From NCBI RefSeq assembly GCF_000372745.1, contig NZ_KB889694.1, positions 8,256 to 66,071 of the forward strand: DNA of 57,816 bases, written 5' to 3'. The notes beneath the pieces were generated by a model, which was not told where the DNA came from, did not search any database, and saw nothing but the letters and a program-made list of their open reading frames with translations. A program made the translations under genes and the position numbers. Source of the stretch: Embleya scabrispora DSM 41855. Its GTDB lineage: Bacteria; Actinomycetota; Actinomycetes; Streptomycetales; Streptomycetaceae. Below, one piece after another: positions 24,346-32,499 of this stretch; the first letter of the stretch is position 1, and each line of letters opens with the position of its first letter.

Positions 24346-26862
24346 ATGAAGATACGTCCGTCCCGCTCCCGAGGCGCAGACGCCACCGACACCGACCCCG
24401 CGGGCGCAGGCCCTGCGGACACAGGCACAGGCCCTGCGGGCACAGGCCCCACGAGTACAGGACCGACGAGTGCGGGACCCGCGGGTGCGGGCCCGCCGAA
24501 CACAGGCCCCGCCGGCGCGGGCTCCGCCGGCGTACCCTCCGCGCCGCGTCCCCCGTTGCGGGCCCGGCTCGCCGCCCGGATCCGCCCGCGAGTGCGCGGC
24601 CTGATCACCCTCATGGTCGTCGTGCCCTCCGCGGGCATGGTCTTCTTCGCCGGATCCGCGATCCTGACGATGGTCGAACAGGCCCAGGCCGCCGACCACG
24701 CGCACGATCTGGTCGGCGTCTCGGCCGACGCCGGCGAGGTGGGGCGCCGGCTCCAGGCGGAGAGCGCCGCCGCGGTGACCCTGCTCTCCCGTGGCCCCGG
24801 CCCGATCACCAGCGCCGACTACCGCACCGCCATCGACGCGAGCGAGGCCGCGGTACGCCGCTACCAGGACCGCCGCCGCGACCTGGAGCCCGTCTCCACC
24901 GCCGAACGCGACGCGCTGGCCGCCGTGGACACCGCGCTGCGCGGCCTGCCGGGCCTGCGCACCCAGGTCGACCAGCGGGGTGTGGCCACCTCGGCGGCGG
25001 CCGTGCGCTACTGGGCCTGGATCGGCACCACCGTCGACCTGCGCGCCCGGGTCGCGCTTGATCCGGGAGTGTCCACCGGCACCGCCGGCCGCCTGCGCGC
25101 GATCACCGCGCTGGCCCAGGCGCGCGCCGCGCTGGGCCAGCAACAGGTCACCGTGCTGCGCTCGTTGGGCGCCGGTCCGCTGGGCGGCCCGGTGCTCAAG
25201 GCGGCCTCCACCGCCCGCGCCGCGCACGATCAGGCCCTGGAAGCCTTCGCGGTGACCGCGCCCGGTACCTGGCGGGACCGGCTCGCCCGGGCACTGGCCG
25301 GCCCCGAGATGATCCGGGTCGCCCAGACCGAGGACGCGCTCGGCCGCGACACGCTCGAAGCCGACGTCTGGCGCGCCGCCTTGGCCGAGCGCGCCGACCG
25401 GCTGTGGTCGGTGGAGCAACGGGCCGACGCCGACGTCGCCCGCGAGGTGGCCGACGTGACCGGCGACCGGTGGTGGCTGGCCGGCGTCCAGGGCGCGGTG
25501 CTCATCGGTGCGGTGCTGGCCGCCGCCGCGGCCGCGGCCTGGCTCGGTCGACTGCTGCACCGCCGCCTGCAGACCCTGGCCGAGCGGGTCACCGTGATGA
25601 CCCAGAAGACGCTGCCCGCCGTGGAGGCCGACCTGCGCCGCCGCGACGCGTTGGCCCCGCACGAGAGCGGCCGGGCGTACGCGGTCAAGATGCTCGGCCC
25701 GCAGGCGGACCGTGAGCGTGGTGCCGACGAGATCGCCGATTTGGCCCGCGCGCTGACCCAACTCGCCTACAGCACCGTCGAACACAGCGCGTCGCTGGTG
25801 CTGGCCCAGCGCGAGTACAACGACGCGCTCGGCGACGTCGCCCGGCGGATCCGGGTGCAGACCAGCCGGGTCAGCAGCGCCCTGGACCGACTCCAGGCCT
25901 CCAACCTGACGGTGGATCAATTGGGCACCGTCTTCGAGGTGGACCACGGAAACGAGGGCACCAAGCGACTCGCCGACTCGATCGCGGTGCTCAGCGGGCA
26001 GCCGCCGACCCGGTTGTGGCCCGACACCCCGCTGTACGAGGTGGTCCGCGCCGGCGCTCAGCGGGTGACCAACTACGAGCGACTGCCCGACATCGCGTTC
26101 AAGGGCATTCCCACCTCGGTCACGCTCGCCGGCGACACGGTCGGCGCGGTGACCCAGATCCTCGGCGAGATCGTCGACAACGCGGCCCGCTTCTCCGGCC
26201 GGCACGAGGTGGAGATCACCGCCGAACGCACCGAGGCGGGCGTCCTGGTGCGGGTGCGGGACCAGGGTGTGGGCCATCGCGACCCGGAACTGCTCAACCG
26301 CCGGCTGCGCGCCGACGTGGACGCGCTGCCCTCGCTGCGCCAGACCGGCCTGACCGTGGTCGCGCTCCAGGCCCGTCCGCTGGCCATCGAGGTGGAGCTG
26401 CAACCGGGCACGGACGGCGGGACGGTCGCCGAGATCGTACTGCCGCACACGATCATCGCCTCCGTGGGCCGGCACCGGCGCCGGGTGGAGCACGTCGCCC
26501 GCCCGCTCGCCGCACCGTCCGGCCCCGCACGGCCGATCGCCCTCGGGTCCGGCCTCAACGGCGCCGCCGCGAACGGCGTCACCCCCAACGGCGTCGGCGT
26601 CAACGGCAACGGCTCGTACGCCGCCGACGGGGATCCGAGCGCCACCGGCCCGATCATCGGCGGGCCGCTGCCCGCCGACTATGCCCCCGAGTTGACCGCG
26701 CAGGGCCTTCCGCGCCGCGAACGCCGGACGGCGCAGGCGACCCCCTTCCGTCGTACCGCCCCACCCACCCGTGACATCGCGCAGGCCAGCGCCGCCGCCG
26801 CCTCGTTCGGGCGCGGCGCCCGCGACCTGCCCTTCACCCGGACCCCCAAGGAATCCCCATGA
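24346..26862 (+). CDS. Conservon-type sensor histidine kinase (CvnA-like)
   Basis: 838 residues. The ATG at 24346 follows GGGAGCG. A repetitive Gly/Pro/Thr/Ala N-terminal tail (about 17-62) leads to a transmembrane helix (LITLMVVVPSAGMVFFAGSA). A helical extracytoplasmic nitrate-sensor-like domain follows, then a second transmembrane helix near 385-405. The cytoplasmic ATPase has the N box EIVDNAARFS and a DQGVGH G1 box. The usual MGLFVVGRLA-like G2 segment is replaced by TGLTVVALQAR, so the ATPase is atypical. No clear phospho-accepting His motif is seen, as in other conservon kinases. The tail is a long disordered Asn/Gly-rich region. It overlaps the next gene by ATGA. Confidence 0.85.
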   Translation: MKIRPSRSRGADATDTDPAGAGPADTGTGPAGTGPTSTGPTSAGPAGAGPPNTGPAGAGSAGVPSAPRPPLRARLAARIRPRVRGLITLMVVVPSAGMVFFAGSAILTMVEQAQAADHAHDLVGVSADAGEVGRRLQAESAAAVTLLSRGPGPITSADYRTAIDASEAAVRRYQDRRRDLEPVSTAERDALAAVDTALRGLPGLRTQVDQRGVATSAAAVRYWAWIGTTVDLRARVALDPGVSTGTAGRLRAITALAQARAALGQQQVTVLRSLGAGPLGGPVLKAASTARAAHDQALEAFAVTAPGTWRDRLARALAGPEMIRVAQTEDALGRDTLEADVWRAALAERADRLWSVEQRADADVAREVADVTGDRWWLAGVQGAVLIGAVLAAAAAAAWLGRLLHRRLQTLAERVTVMTQKTLPAVEADLRRRDALAPHESGRAYAVKMLGPQADRERGADEIADLARALTQLAYSTVEHSASLVLAQREYNDALGDVARRIRVQTSRVSSALDRLQASNLTVDQLGTVFEVDHGNEGTKRLADSIAVLSGQPPTRLWPDTPLYEVVRAGAQRVTNYERLPDIAFKGIPTSVTLAGDTVGAVTQILGEIVDNAARFSGRHEVEITAERTEAGVLVRVRDQGVGHRDPELLNRRLRADVDALPSLRQTGLTVVALQARPLAIEVELQPGTDGGTVAEIVLPHTIIASVGRHRRRVEHVARPLAAPSGPARPIALGSGLNGAAANGVTPNGVGVNGNGSYAADGDPSATGPIIGGPLPADYAPELTAQGLPRRERRTAQATPFRRTAPPTRDIAQASAAAASFGRGARDLPFTRTPKESP
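24394..24531 (+). repeat. Degenerate 15-base tandem repeat inside the kinase gene
   Basis: About seven to nine units of a 15-base period encode GPAGT, GPTST, GPTSA, GPAGA, GPPNT and GPAGA pentapeptides in the cytoplasmic N-terminal tail of the kinase. Copy number is likely to vary between strains by slippage. Confidence 0.7.
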
Positions 26863-27371
26863 CCGAGCCCGCCGTCGACCAGAGCGTGCTCGACGACTTC
26901 ATGCGCCAGTTCGTGCACGACCACGCCCCCGACGTCCTGCACGCGGTCGCCGCCAGCGGCGACTCGCTGCTGGTCGCCCAGGCCGCGCTGCCCGGTCGCA
27001 TCCGCGCCGACGAGGCCGGGCAGGCGGCGTGGGTCGCGAACGCCGAGAAGATCGCGTCGAGCGCGCCCGGGGCCCTGCTGATGCAGGACTACAGCGCCGA
27101 CCTGATGGGCCTGGGGCCGGTCAGCGTGCTGATGTCGCAGGCCGAGCACGGTCTGCTGCTCACCATGGGCAACACCAGCCCGGGCCCGGACGGGCAGGTG
27201 CACCCCTCGGCGCTGATCGTGGCGACCACCTGGAACGCCGACGTCGGCAACCTGATCCGGGCGATGCACGCGCTGATGGAACGCGTCGGCCCGTCCCTGA
27301 CGCCGCTCGCGCGTGGTCGTGGTCTTCAGCCGCAGCCCGCCCGCATGCCGGCCCCCAGCCGGGTCTTCTGA
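26859..27371 (+). CDS. Roadblock/LC7-domain protein (CvnB-like)
   Basis: 170 residues with a roadblock/LC7 core: ASGDSLLVAQAALP, SSAPGALLMQDYSADLMGLG, VLMSQAEHGLLLTMG and HPSALIVATTWNADVGNLIR. In conservons this protein acts with the kinase, a DUF742 protein and a small Ras-like GTPase at the membrane. Here the start overlaps the kinase stop (ATGA, 26859-26862), but no DUF742 or GTPase gene follows. The C-terminal Arg/Pro tail is longer than usual and may be remnant read-through. Confidence 0.82.
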   Translation: MTEPAVDQSVLDDFMRQFVHDHAPDVLHAVAASGDSLLVAQAALPGRIRADEAGQAAWVANAEKIASSAPGALLMQDYSADLMGLGPVSVLMSQAEHGLLLTMGNTSPGPDGQVHPSALIVATTWNADVGNLIRAMHALMERVGPSLTPLARGRGLQPQPARMPAPSRVF

Positions 27372-27586
27372 CCCCACACACCCGGCTGTCCGGTCCCGGA
27401 CGACCCGGCCATCCGCCCCGGTCGTCCGGAGTATCCGCGCGCCCGGCCCACCGGCCGTCCCGGCGCATCCGCCACGCCCGGCTCCCGCGCGCCCGAGACC
27501 GCGTTCCGCGTCCTCGGGCGACCCAGCCGGCAGTCCCATCCGGAGTCGTACCCCGTATCGCCGAACCTGCCGAGAGAGAGACGGAC

Positions 27587-28819
27587 ATGCGCAGCAGCAC
27601 ACGTAGACGGATCCGAAGCACCCGCACCCCCCTGGCCCTCGCCACCGGTTTACTCCTGGTGTTGTCGGCGTGCTCGGGCAGTGCGGCCGGCAACGACAAG
27701 GGCAAGGGATCCGACGCCGTCGCCAAAATCGGCCTGCTCACCCCCGCTTCCGGCCCGTACGCCGCGGTGGGCGAGGACACCCGTGCGGGCCTGGAGCTGT
27801 ACCGCGACACACACGGCGGCAAGCTCGGCGGGCTCAAGGCGGACATCGTGGCGCGCGACGAGGGCGCGGGGCCGCCGACCGCCGTCCCGGCCGCGACCGA
27901 ACTGGTCAAGCAGCAGAACGTGTTGGCCATCACCGGCATCGTCAGCGGCGGCAGCGTTGCCGGGGTGCTGCCGATCGCGGCCGCCAACAACACGGCGCTG
28001 ATGGGCGTGGCCGGCCGCCCCGAGTTCCCCGATCCCAAACTCACCGCGCACGTCTGGTCGTTCAACACCCAGTCCTACGAAGCCGGCGCCGCGGCCGGCC
28101 CCTGGGTCAAGGAACACGTCAACGGCCCGGTCTATGCGATCGGCCCGGACTACCAGGGCGGTTGGGACCAACTCAAGGGCTTCACCGAGTCGTTCACCAA
28201 GGCCGGCGGCACCCTGGCCAACCCGGATGGGAAGACCACCTTCACCCCGTTCCCGGGCACCCAGAACTTCCTGCCCTTCCTGAACAAGATCGCACAGAGC
28301 GGCGCCAAGGCCGTCTACGCGTTCTACGCGGGTACCGCTGCGGTCGACTTCGTCAAGCAGTACAAGACCTCCGAGGCCGCCAAGCTCCCGCTGTACGGCA
28401 GCGGGCCGCTGACCGAGGGGCGTCAACTCGACGCACAGGCCGACGCGGCGGCGGGCATCACCACGTTCGCCACCTACGGCGCGGATCTGGACAACCCGGC
28501 GAACCGGGCCTTCGTGGCCGCCTGGCAACAGCGCCACCCGGACCGCAGCCCGACCATCTACGCGGTCGCCGCGTGGGACATCGCCCGCTCGCTGGACACC
28601 GCCATCGCCGCGGTCCGCGCCGAGAAGAAGACGCTCACGCCCGAGGCGGTGAACGCCGCGTTGGGCAACGTCGGGCAAATCGACAGTCCGCGCGGGGTCA
28701 TGCAGCTGAACCCGGCCACCCACTCACCGGTGCAGCAGTGGTACCGCTTCGAAGTGCGCAACGACGGGCCCAAGCGGGCCAATGTGGCGGTCGAGCAACT
28801 CGCCGTCCTCGGCGGCTGA
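27587..28819 (+). CDS. Branched-chain-amino-acid-type ABC substrate-binding lipoprotein
   Basis: 410 residues. A lipoprotein signal peptide ends in LLLVLSAC with the lipidated Cys at residue 29. The mature part is a type I periplasmic-binding fold: IGLLTPASGPYAAVGEDTRA, AITGIVSGGSVAGVLPIAAA, YAIGPDYQGGWDQLKGF and AVYAFYAGTAAVDFVKQY. Such proteins bind leucine-type amino acids, amides or small aromatics. No permease or ATPase genes are near, so it is an orphan receptor here. It follows the conservon pair by about 215 bases and is followed 46 bases later by a methyltransferase gene. Confidence 0.9.
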   Translation: MRSSTRRRIRSTRTPLALATGLLLVLSACSGSAAGNDKGKGSDAVAKIGLLTPASGPYAAVGEDTRAGLELYRDTHGGKLGGLKADIVARDEGAGPPTAVPAATELVKQQNVLAITGIVSGGSVAGVLPIAAANNTALMGVAGRPEFPDPKLTAHVWSFNTQSYEAGAAAGPWVKEHVNGPVYAIGPDYQGGWDQLKGFTESFTKAGGTLANPDGKTTFTPFPGTQNFLPFLNKIAQSGAKAVYAFYAGTAAVDFVKQYKTSEAAKLPLYGSGPLTEGRQLDAQADAAAGITTFATYGADLDNPANRAFVAAWQQRHPDRSPTIYAVAAWDIARSLDTAIAAVRAEKKTLTPEAVNAALGNVGQIDSPRGVMQLNPATHSPVQQWYRFEVRNDGPKRANVAVEQLAVLGG

Positions 28820-28865
28820 TCCGTCCGTCCCCGAACGTATCGTCCATCCACGCGAGGAGTCGCTC

Positions 28866-29657
28866 TTGTACGCGTTCGCCGAAGCCGACGACATCACCTT
28901 CCAGTTGGAAACCCTGCAGGACCTGCTCGATCCCAGTACCCGCATGGTGCTGGACTCGCTCGACGACCCGACCGGCCAGGAGTGGCTGGAGATCGGTCAC
29001 GGCCTGGGCAGCATCGCCCGCGAGTTGTCCCGCCGGATCGGCCCGACCGGCGTCGTGCACGCCACCGACCTCGACGCGCGTCCGGTCACCGCGCCCACCG
29101 ACGGCGCGCCGATCCGCACCTTCCCGCTGGACCTGCGCACCGACGAACTGCCGCGCCGGCCCTATCGGGGCATCCACGGGCGCCTGGTCCTGCTGCACAT
29201 ACCCGAGCGGCGGGCCATCCTGCCACGCCTGGTCGACGTGCTGGAGCCCGGCGGCGTGCTGGTGATCGAGGACTGGTACTGCCCCGAGCCGCCGCGCGTG
29301 CTGGCCTGCGCCGACCCCGCCGACGAGAAGGTCTTCACCGAGGTCGTGGCGGGCATCCTCGCCGTCCTGCGCAGCCGGGGCGCAGACCTGGAATGGGCGG
29401 CGGAGACGAAGGATGCGTTCGTCGAGGCGGGCCTGATCGACGTGCGGGTGACCCGCACCGACGCGGACTGCGCCGGCCCCGGCCTCGCCCACCGCCTGTA
29501 CGCGTGCAACGCCCGCCAGCTCCGGGCGCAACTGCTCGCGCTGGGCGTGGACCAGGACCTGTTGGACCGCTTCCAAAAGGTCGCCGCCCAACCGGGTCTG
29601 GTCACCACCGGCTGGCGACTGATCTCCACGATCGGCACCAAGCCCGACCCGCGCTGA
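28866..29657 (+). CDS. Class I SAM-dependent methyltransferase
   Basis: 263 residues from a TTG start at 28866, chosen because GAGGAG sits six bases upstream; the in-frame ATG at 28782 lies inside the previous gene. Motif I is WLEIGHGLGSIARELSRRIG with the acidic residue in VVHATDLDARP, and a later strand reads VLEPGGVLVIEDWY. The C-terminal half (YACNARQLRAQLLALGVDQD) resembles small-molecule methyltransferases acting on secondary metabolites. The substrate is unknown. It may be co-transcribed with the binding lipoprotein. Confidence 0.82.
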   Translation: MYAFAEADDITFQLETLQDLLDPSTRMVLDSLDDPTGQEWLEIGHGLGSIARELSRRIGPTGVVHATDLDARPVTAPTDGAPIRTFPLDLRTDELPRRPYRGIHGRLVLLHIPERRAILPRLVDVLEPGGVLVIEDWYCPEPPRVLACADPADEKVFTEVVAGILAVLRSRGADLEWAAETKDAFVEAGLIDVRVTRTDADCAGPGLAHRLYACNARQLRAQLLALGVDQDLLDRFQKVAAQPGLVTTGWRLISTIGTKPDPR

Positions 29658-29834
29658 CACCACACCCGCCCCCGGCCACCTCGAACCCGGGGCGGCCGGG
29701 GACCTCGCCCGTCGGCGACGGCGGCAAACCCCGCGGGCGCGGCGGCGGTGTGCCACCCCGGATCCGTGGCCGTCGCTCGCAGCGGTGTCGCCGCCCGTGC
29801 ATGACGGCTCCCGGGCGGCCGCCGCACGCGCTGC

Positions 29835-30782
29835 CTACAGCTCGCGGACCGGCTCGCCGGCCAGGAACGCGTTGATGTCCTCGACCGCGTCGGTGTAGGC
29901 GAGGGTGTAGTTGCCCTGGGTCGCGTAGCCGATGTGCGGGGTGAGAATGGTGTTCGGAGCGGTCAGGATCGGGTCGTCGGCGGGGATCGGCTCCACCGGG
30001 TACACGTCGAGCGCGGCGCCGGCGATGCGACTCTCGCGCAGTGCGGCGAGCAGTGCGTCCCGATCCACGATCGCCGCCCGCGAGGTGTTGACCAGGTAAG
30101 CGCCGGGGCGCATCAGGGCCAGTTCGGGCGCGCCGACCAGGGACTTGGTCCGCTCGCTGTAGCGCACGTGCACGGAGACGAAGTCGGCCTGGCGAAACAG
30201 CTCTTCCTTGTCGACCGCCGTCACGCCGACCGCCGCGGCCCGCTCGGTGCTGAGGTTTTGGCTCCAGGCCAGCACGCGCATCCCGAACGCGGCGCCGATC
30301 GTGGCCACCCGGGCACCCAGCTTGCCGAGACCGATCAGGCCCAGGGTGGACCCGGCGAGGTCCAGGCCGACGCCGCGCTGCCAGCCGCCGGCGCGCAGGC
30401 TCGCCTCCTCCGCGCCGGTACGCCGGGCCAGTGCGAGGATCAGCGCCCAGGTCAACTCGGCCGCCGGATGCGGCAGCAGGCGGGTGCCGCACACGGTGAC
30501 ACCGCGGGCTCGGGCCGCCTCGATGTCGATCGCGGCGTTGTTCATGCCGGTGGTGATCAGCAGCCGCAGCCCGGGCAGTCGGGCGAGCAGGTCGGCGGGG
30601 AAGGGGGTGCGTTCGCGCATCGCGATCACCGCGTCGAACGGCGCCAGTCGCTCGACCAGTGCCTCGGTGTCACTCACGTGGTCGGGGAAGAACGCGACCT
30701 CGCTGTCCTGCGGCAGCTTCCGCCAGCAGTCGAGCGCGGCGCCCGGCCCCTGGTAGTCGTCGATGACCGCGACCCGAAACAC
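29835..30782 (-). CDS. D-2-hydroxyacid dehydrogenase family protein
   Basis: 315 residues. The NAD-binding motif is TLGLIGLGKLGARVATIG; the catalytic Arg is in LVNTSRAAIVD, the Glu in ALDVYPVEPIPADDPI and the His in LTPHIGYATQGN. The family reduces 2-keto acids to D-2-hydroxy acids or does the reverse. The GTG start at 30782 follows GGGGGAT and gives MFRVAVIDDYQG. No pathway neighbours are visible. Confidence 0.9.
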   Translation of the reverse strand: MFRVAVIDDYQGPGAALDCWRKLPQDSEVAFFPDHVSDTEALVERLAPFDAVIAMRERTPFPADLLARLPGLRLLITTGMNNAAIDIEAARARGVTVCGTRLLPHPAAELTWALILALARRTGAEEASLRAGGWQRGVGLDLAGSTLGLIGLGKLGARVATIGAAFGMRVLAWSQNLSTERAAAVGVTAVDKEELFRQADFVSVHVRYSERTKSLVGAPELALMRPGAYLVNTSRAAIVDRDALLAALRESRIAGAALDVYPVEPIPADDPILTAPNTILTPHIGYATQGNYTLAYTDAVEDINAFLAGEPVREL

Positions 30783-30837
30783 GTGTGATCCCCCGCATCC
30801 GGCGATCGCCGGAGTGCGGATCACCCGGTCCAACCGT

Positions 30838-30860
30838 CCCGCCCGACCCTATCGGGCGGG
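30838..30860. terminator. Perfect 9-bp hairpin
   Basis: CCCGCCCGA and TCGGGCGGG pair fully around a CCCTA loop. The hairpin lies just after the stop of the gene remnant at 30861 on the minus strand and upstream of the dehydrogenase gene, so it probably ends the transcript of that former gene. Confidence 0.6.
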
Positions 30861-31010
30861 TCAGCCGAGCGCGGTCAGACCCTTTTGCAGGTCGTCGAGG
30901 TTCATCACCGGTTCGACGGTGACCTTGGCGCCCAGTTGGAAGAACGGCTCCGCGATGCTCGGCAACTCGGGATCCGCGTACCGGTCGCGCGGTCGGGTAT
31001 GCCAGAGGTA
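30861..31010 (-). pseudogene. C-terminal fragment of an unrecognised gene
   Basis: A minus-strand frame reads LWHTRPRDRYADPELP, then AEPFFQLGAKVTVEPVMN, then DDLQKGLTALG and a TGA at 30863-30861, followed at once by a strong hairpin. The text and codon use look like the last ~50 residues of a real protein, but upstream of about 31010 the frame becomes incoherent and is overlapped by a + strand gene. I take it as a truncated remnant. The family is not identified. Confidence 0.55.
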
Positions 31011-31303
31011 TGAGTGCGCGACATCGCGCTCCGGCCGAGCGCCCTCCCGGCAGCGAGGCGGCCCATCCGCGTAGCGACCTCCCCGCGCGTCGGGCCATGT
31101 CCAGGATCGCGCTGCCGTTCTTCGTGGTGGGCTGCGCGCTGTGCGCGCTGGCGGCCACCGCGGATGTCACGCACGAGGTGCGCGTCCTGTGGATCGTCGC
31201 CGCGATCGCGTGTGCTGTGACGGCCGTGGTCGCCTGGATCGACCTCGTGGTCATCGCCCGCCGGATGCGCGCCGAGCGCACCGGGCCCTCACGGACCCGG
31301 TGA
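31010..31303 (+). CDS. Small two-helix membrane protein
   Basis: 97 residues (or 68 if translation starts at the ATG at 31097). Two transmembrane helices, ALPFFVVGCALCALAATADV and LWIVAAIACAVTAVVAWIDL, are followed by a positive RRMRAER stop-transfer tail. The N-terminal ~30 residues are polar and Arg/Pro-rich. No family is recognised and neither start has a strong ribosome site. It is convergent with the siderophore-interacting protein gene. Confidence 0.6.
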   Translation: MSARHRAPAERPPGSEAAHPRSDLPARRAMSRIALPFFVVGCALCALAATADVTHEVRVLWIVAAIACAVTAVVAWIDLVVIARRMRAERTGPSRTR

Positions 31304-31334
31304 GCGGCGGCGCGATCCCGGTGAACGGCTGCGG

Positions 31335-32153
31335 TCAACGGGCCAGTCGCACCGGCTGCGCGGATTCCGCGGGGCGGGTGGGCTCGGTGTGCGCGGTCTC
31401 CTCGGTGTGGCCGACCCGCCAGTAGCCCATGAAGGCGATCGAGCGGTGGTCCATGCCGCGCTCGTCCTTGAGGTGCCGGCGCAGCGCACGCACCCGACCG
31501 GCCTCGCCGGCCAGCCAGGCGTAGCCGTGGTCGACCGGCAGGTGGGCTGCCCGGATCGCGTCCAGCAGCCGATTCTCCGCGACCGGCGCGCCGTCGCGAT
31601 GCACCCAGTCGACCCGCACGCCGGGCGGCGCCGCCAGGTGCTGGCGGTCCGCCGCGGAGCCAACCTCGACGAAGACGTGCCCGCGTGCGTCACCGGGCAG
31701 CGACTCGACGATGGACCCGATCGCGGGCAGCGCCGCGTGATCGCCGGCGAGCAGCAGCCGGCGGCCGGCGGGCGGCTCGAAGCTGTAGCCGCCGTTGCGC
31801 TCGGCGGTCGGCCCGAGCAGTTCGATCGCGTCGCCGGTGCGGGCCGAGCGGGCCCAGCGACAGGCGGGTCCGCCCGGCGCGTGCAGCGCGAAGTCGATGT
31901 CGATCTCGACCGGATCCGACCGGTGCGCGCGCACGGTGTAGGTGCGCTGGTACGGCCGGTCGGCCTCGGGGATCCGGGTCCATGCCTCGCGCCAGGTCAG
32001 GTCGTCCCGGGTGATCCGGGACGCGGGTCGGCCCTCGCGCGGGACGAAGAGCTTGACCCGTTGATCGGGGCCACCCGGGACGAAGTCCACCAGCCGCGGG
32101 CCGGTCAGGGTGATCCGTGTGGCGTTGCGGGTGATCGGCGTGTTGCGGACCAC
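31335..32153 (-). CDS. Siderophore-interacting protein (FAD/NADPH ferric-siderophore reductase)
   Basis: 272 residues as called from the GTG at 32153. The FAD-binding RPYQRTYTVRAH, the GGPACRWARSARTGDAIELLGP turn (in parts), the NADPH-side LLLAGDHAALPAIGSIVESL and the C-terminal HLKDERGMDHRSIAFMGYWR define the SIP family. It reduces Fe(III)-siderophore in the cytoplasm to release iron. The family N-terminus continues in frame upstream (ERRAQLYRPFQLT) with no ATG, GTG, TTG or CTG; an ATC at 32207 with GAGAGGG before it would complete it. The true start is therefore uncertain. It is divergent from the NIS operon across iron boxes. Confidence 0.88.
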   Translation of the reverse strand: MVRNTPITRNATRITLTGPRLVDFVPGGPDQRVKLFVPREGRPASRITRDDLTWREAWTRIPEADRPYQRTYTVRAHRSDPVEIDIDFALHAPGGPACRWARSARTGDAIELLGPTAERNGGYSFEPPAGRRLLLAGDHAALPAIGSIVESLPGDARGHVFVEVGSAADRQHLAAPPGVRVDWVHRDGAPVAENRLLDAIRAAHLPVDHGYAWLAGEAGRVRALRRHLKDERGMDHRSIAFMGYWRVGHTEETAHTEPTRPAESAQPVRLAR

Positions 32154-32263
32154 GGTGAGCTGGAAGGGCCGGTAGAGCTGCGCCCGGCGTTCACGTTCGG
32201 TGGAGATTGGAACTCGCCCTCTCGGACACGGTCGACCACGGACGACCCGAGACGATGTCGGGG

Positions 32264-32282
32264 TTGGGTTGGCCCAACCTCG
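32264..32282. promoter_or_regulatory. Iron box 1 (DmdR/IdeR-type)
   Basis: TTGGGTTGGCCCAACCTCG matches 13 of 19 positions of the actinomycete iron-box consensus TTAGGTTAGGCTAACCTAA. It is nearest the siderophore-interacting protein gene. Confidence 0.55.
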
Positions 32283-32301
32283 GGTTAGGTTAACCTAACC
32301 C
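32282..32301. promoter_or_regulatory. Iron box 2: 20-bp perfect palindrome
   Basis: GGGTTAGGTTAACCTAACCC is fully self-complementary. Aligned from 32285 it matches 15 of 19 positions of the iron-box consensus. A DmdR1/IdeR-type Fe(II)-dependent repressor would bind here and shut off both the reductase gene and the NIS operon when iron is plentiful. Confidence 0.8.
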
Positions 32302-32381
32302 CACGCCCGCGGTGCGCGGCGGCGCCACGCCGAGACCGACCCCTGGTCCCCAACGGCCCTGGGGCCGGCCGGATTTGGCCG

Positions 32382-32400
32382 GCAACTATGCCTACCCTAA
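32382..32400. promoter_or_regulatory. Iron box 3, nearest the NIS operon
   Basis: GCAACTATGCCTACCCTAA (reverse complement TTAGGGTAGGCATAGTTGC) matches 12 of 19 consensus positions. It lies in the spacer of a weak candidate promoter (TTGGCC at 32375, TAAGTT at 32398, 17 bases apart), 100 bases before the first biosynthetic gene. Confidence 0.5.
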
Positions 32401-32499
32401 GTTGTTCCGAGTCCGGGCCGAGGATCCGGATCGACGCTCCGGGTCGATGGTCCGGTTCGCCGTGCCCGGGTCGACGTGTCCGAGAGGGACCGATCACGC

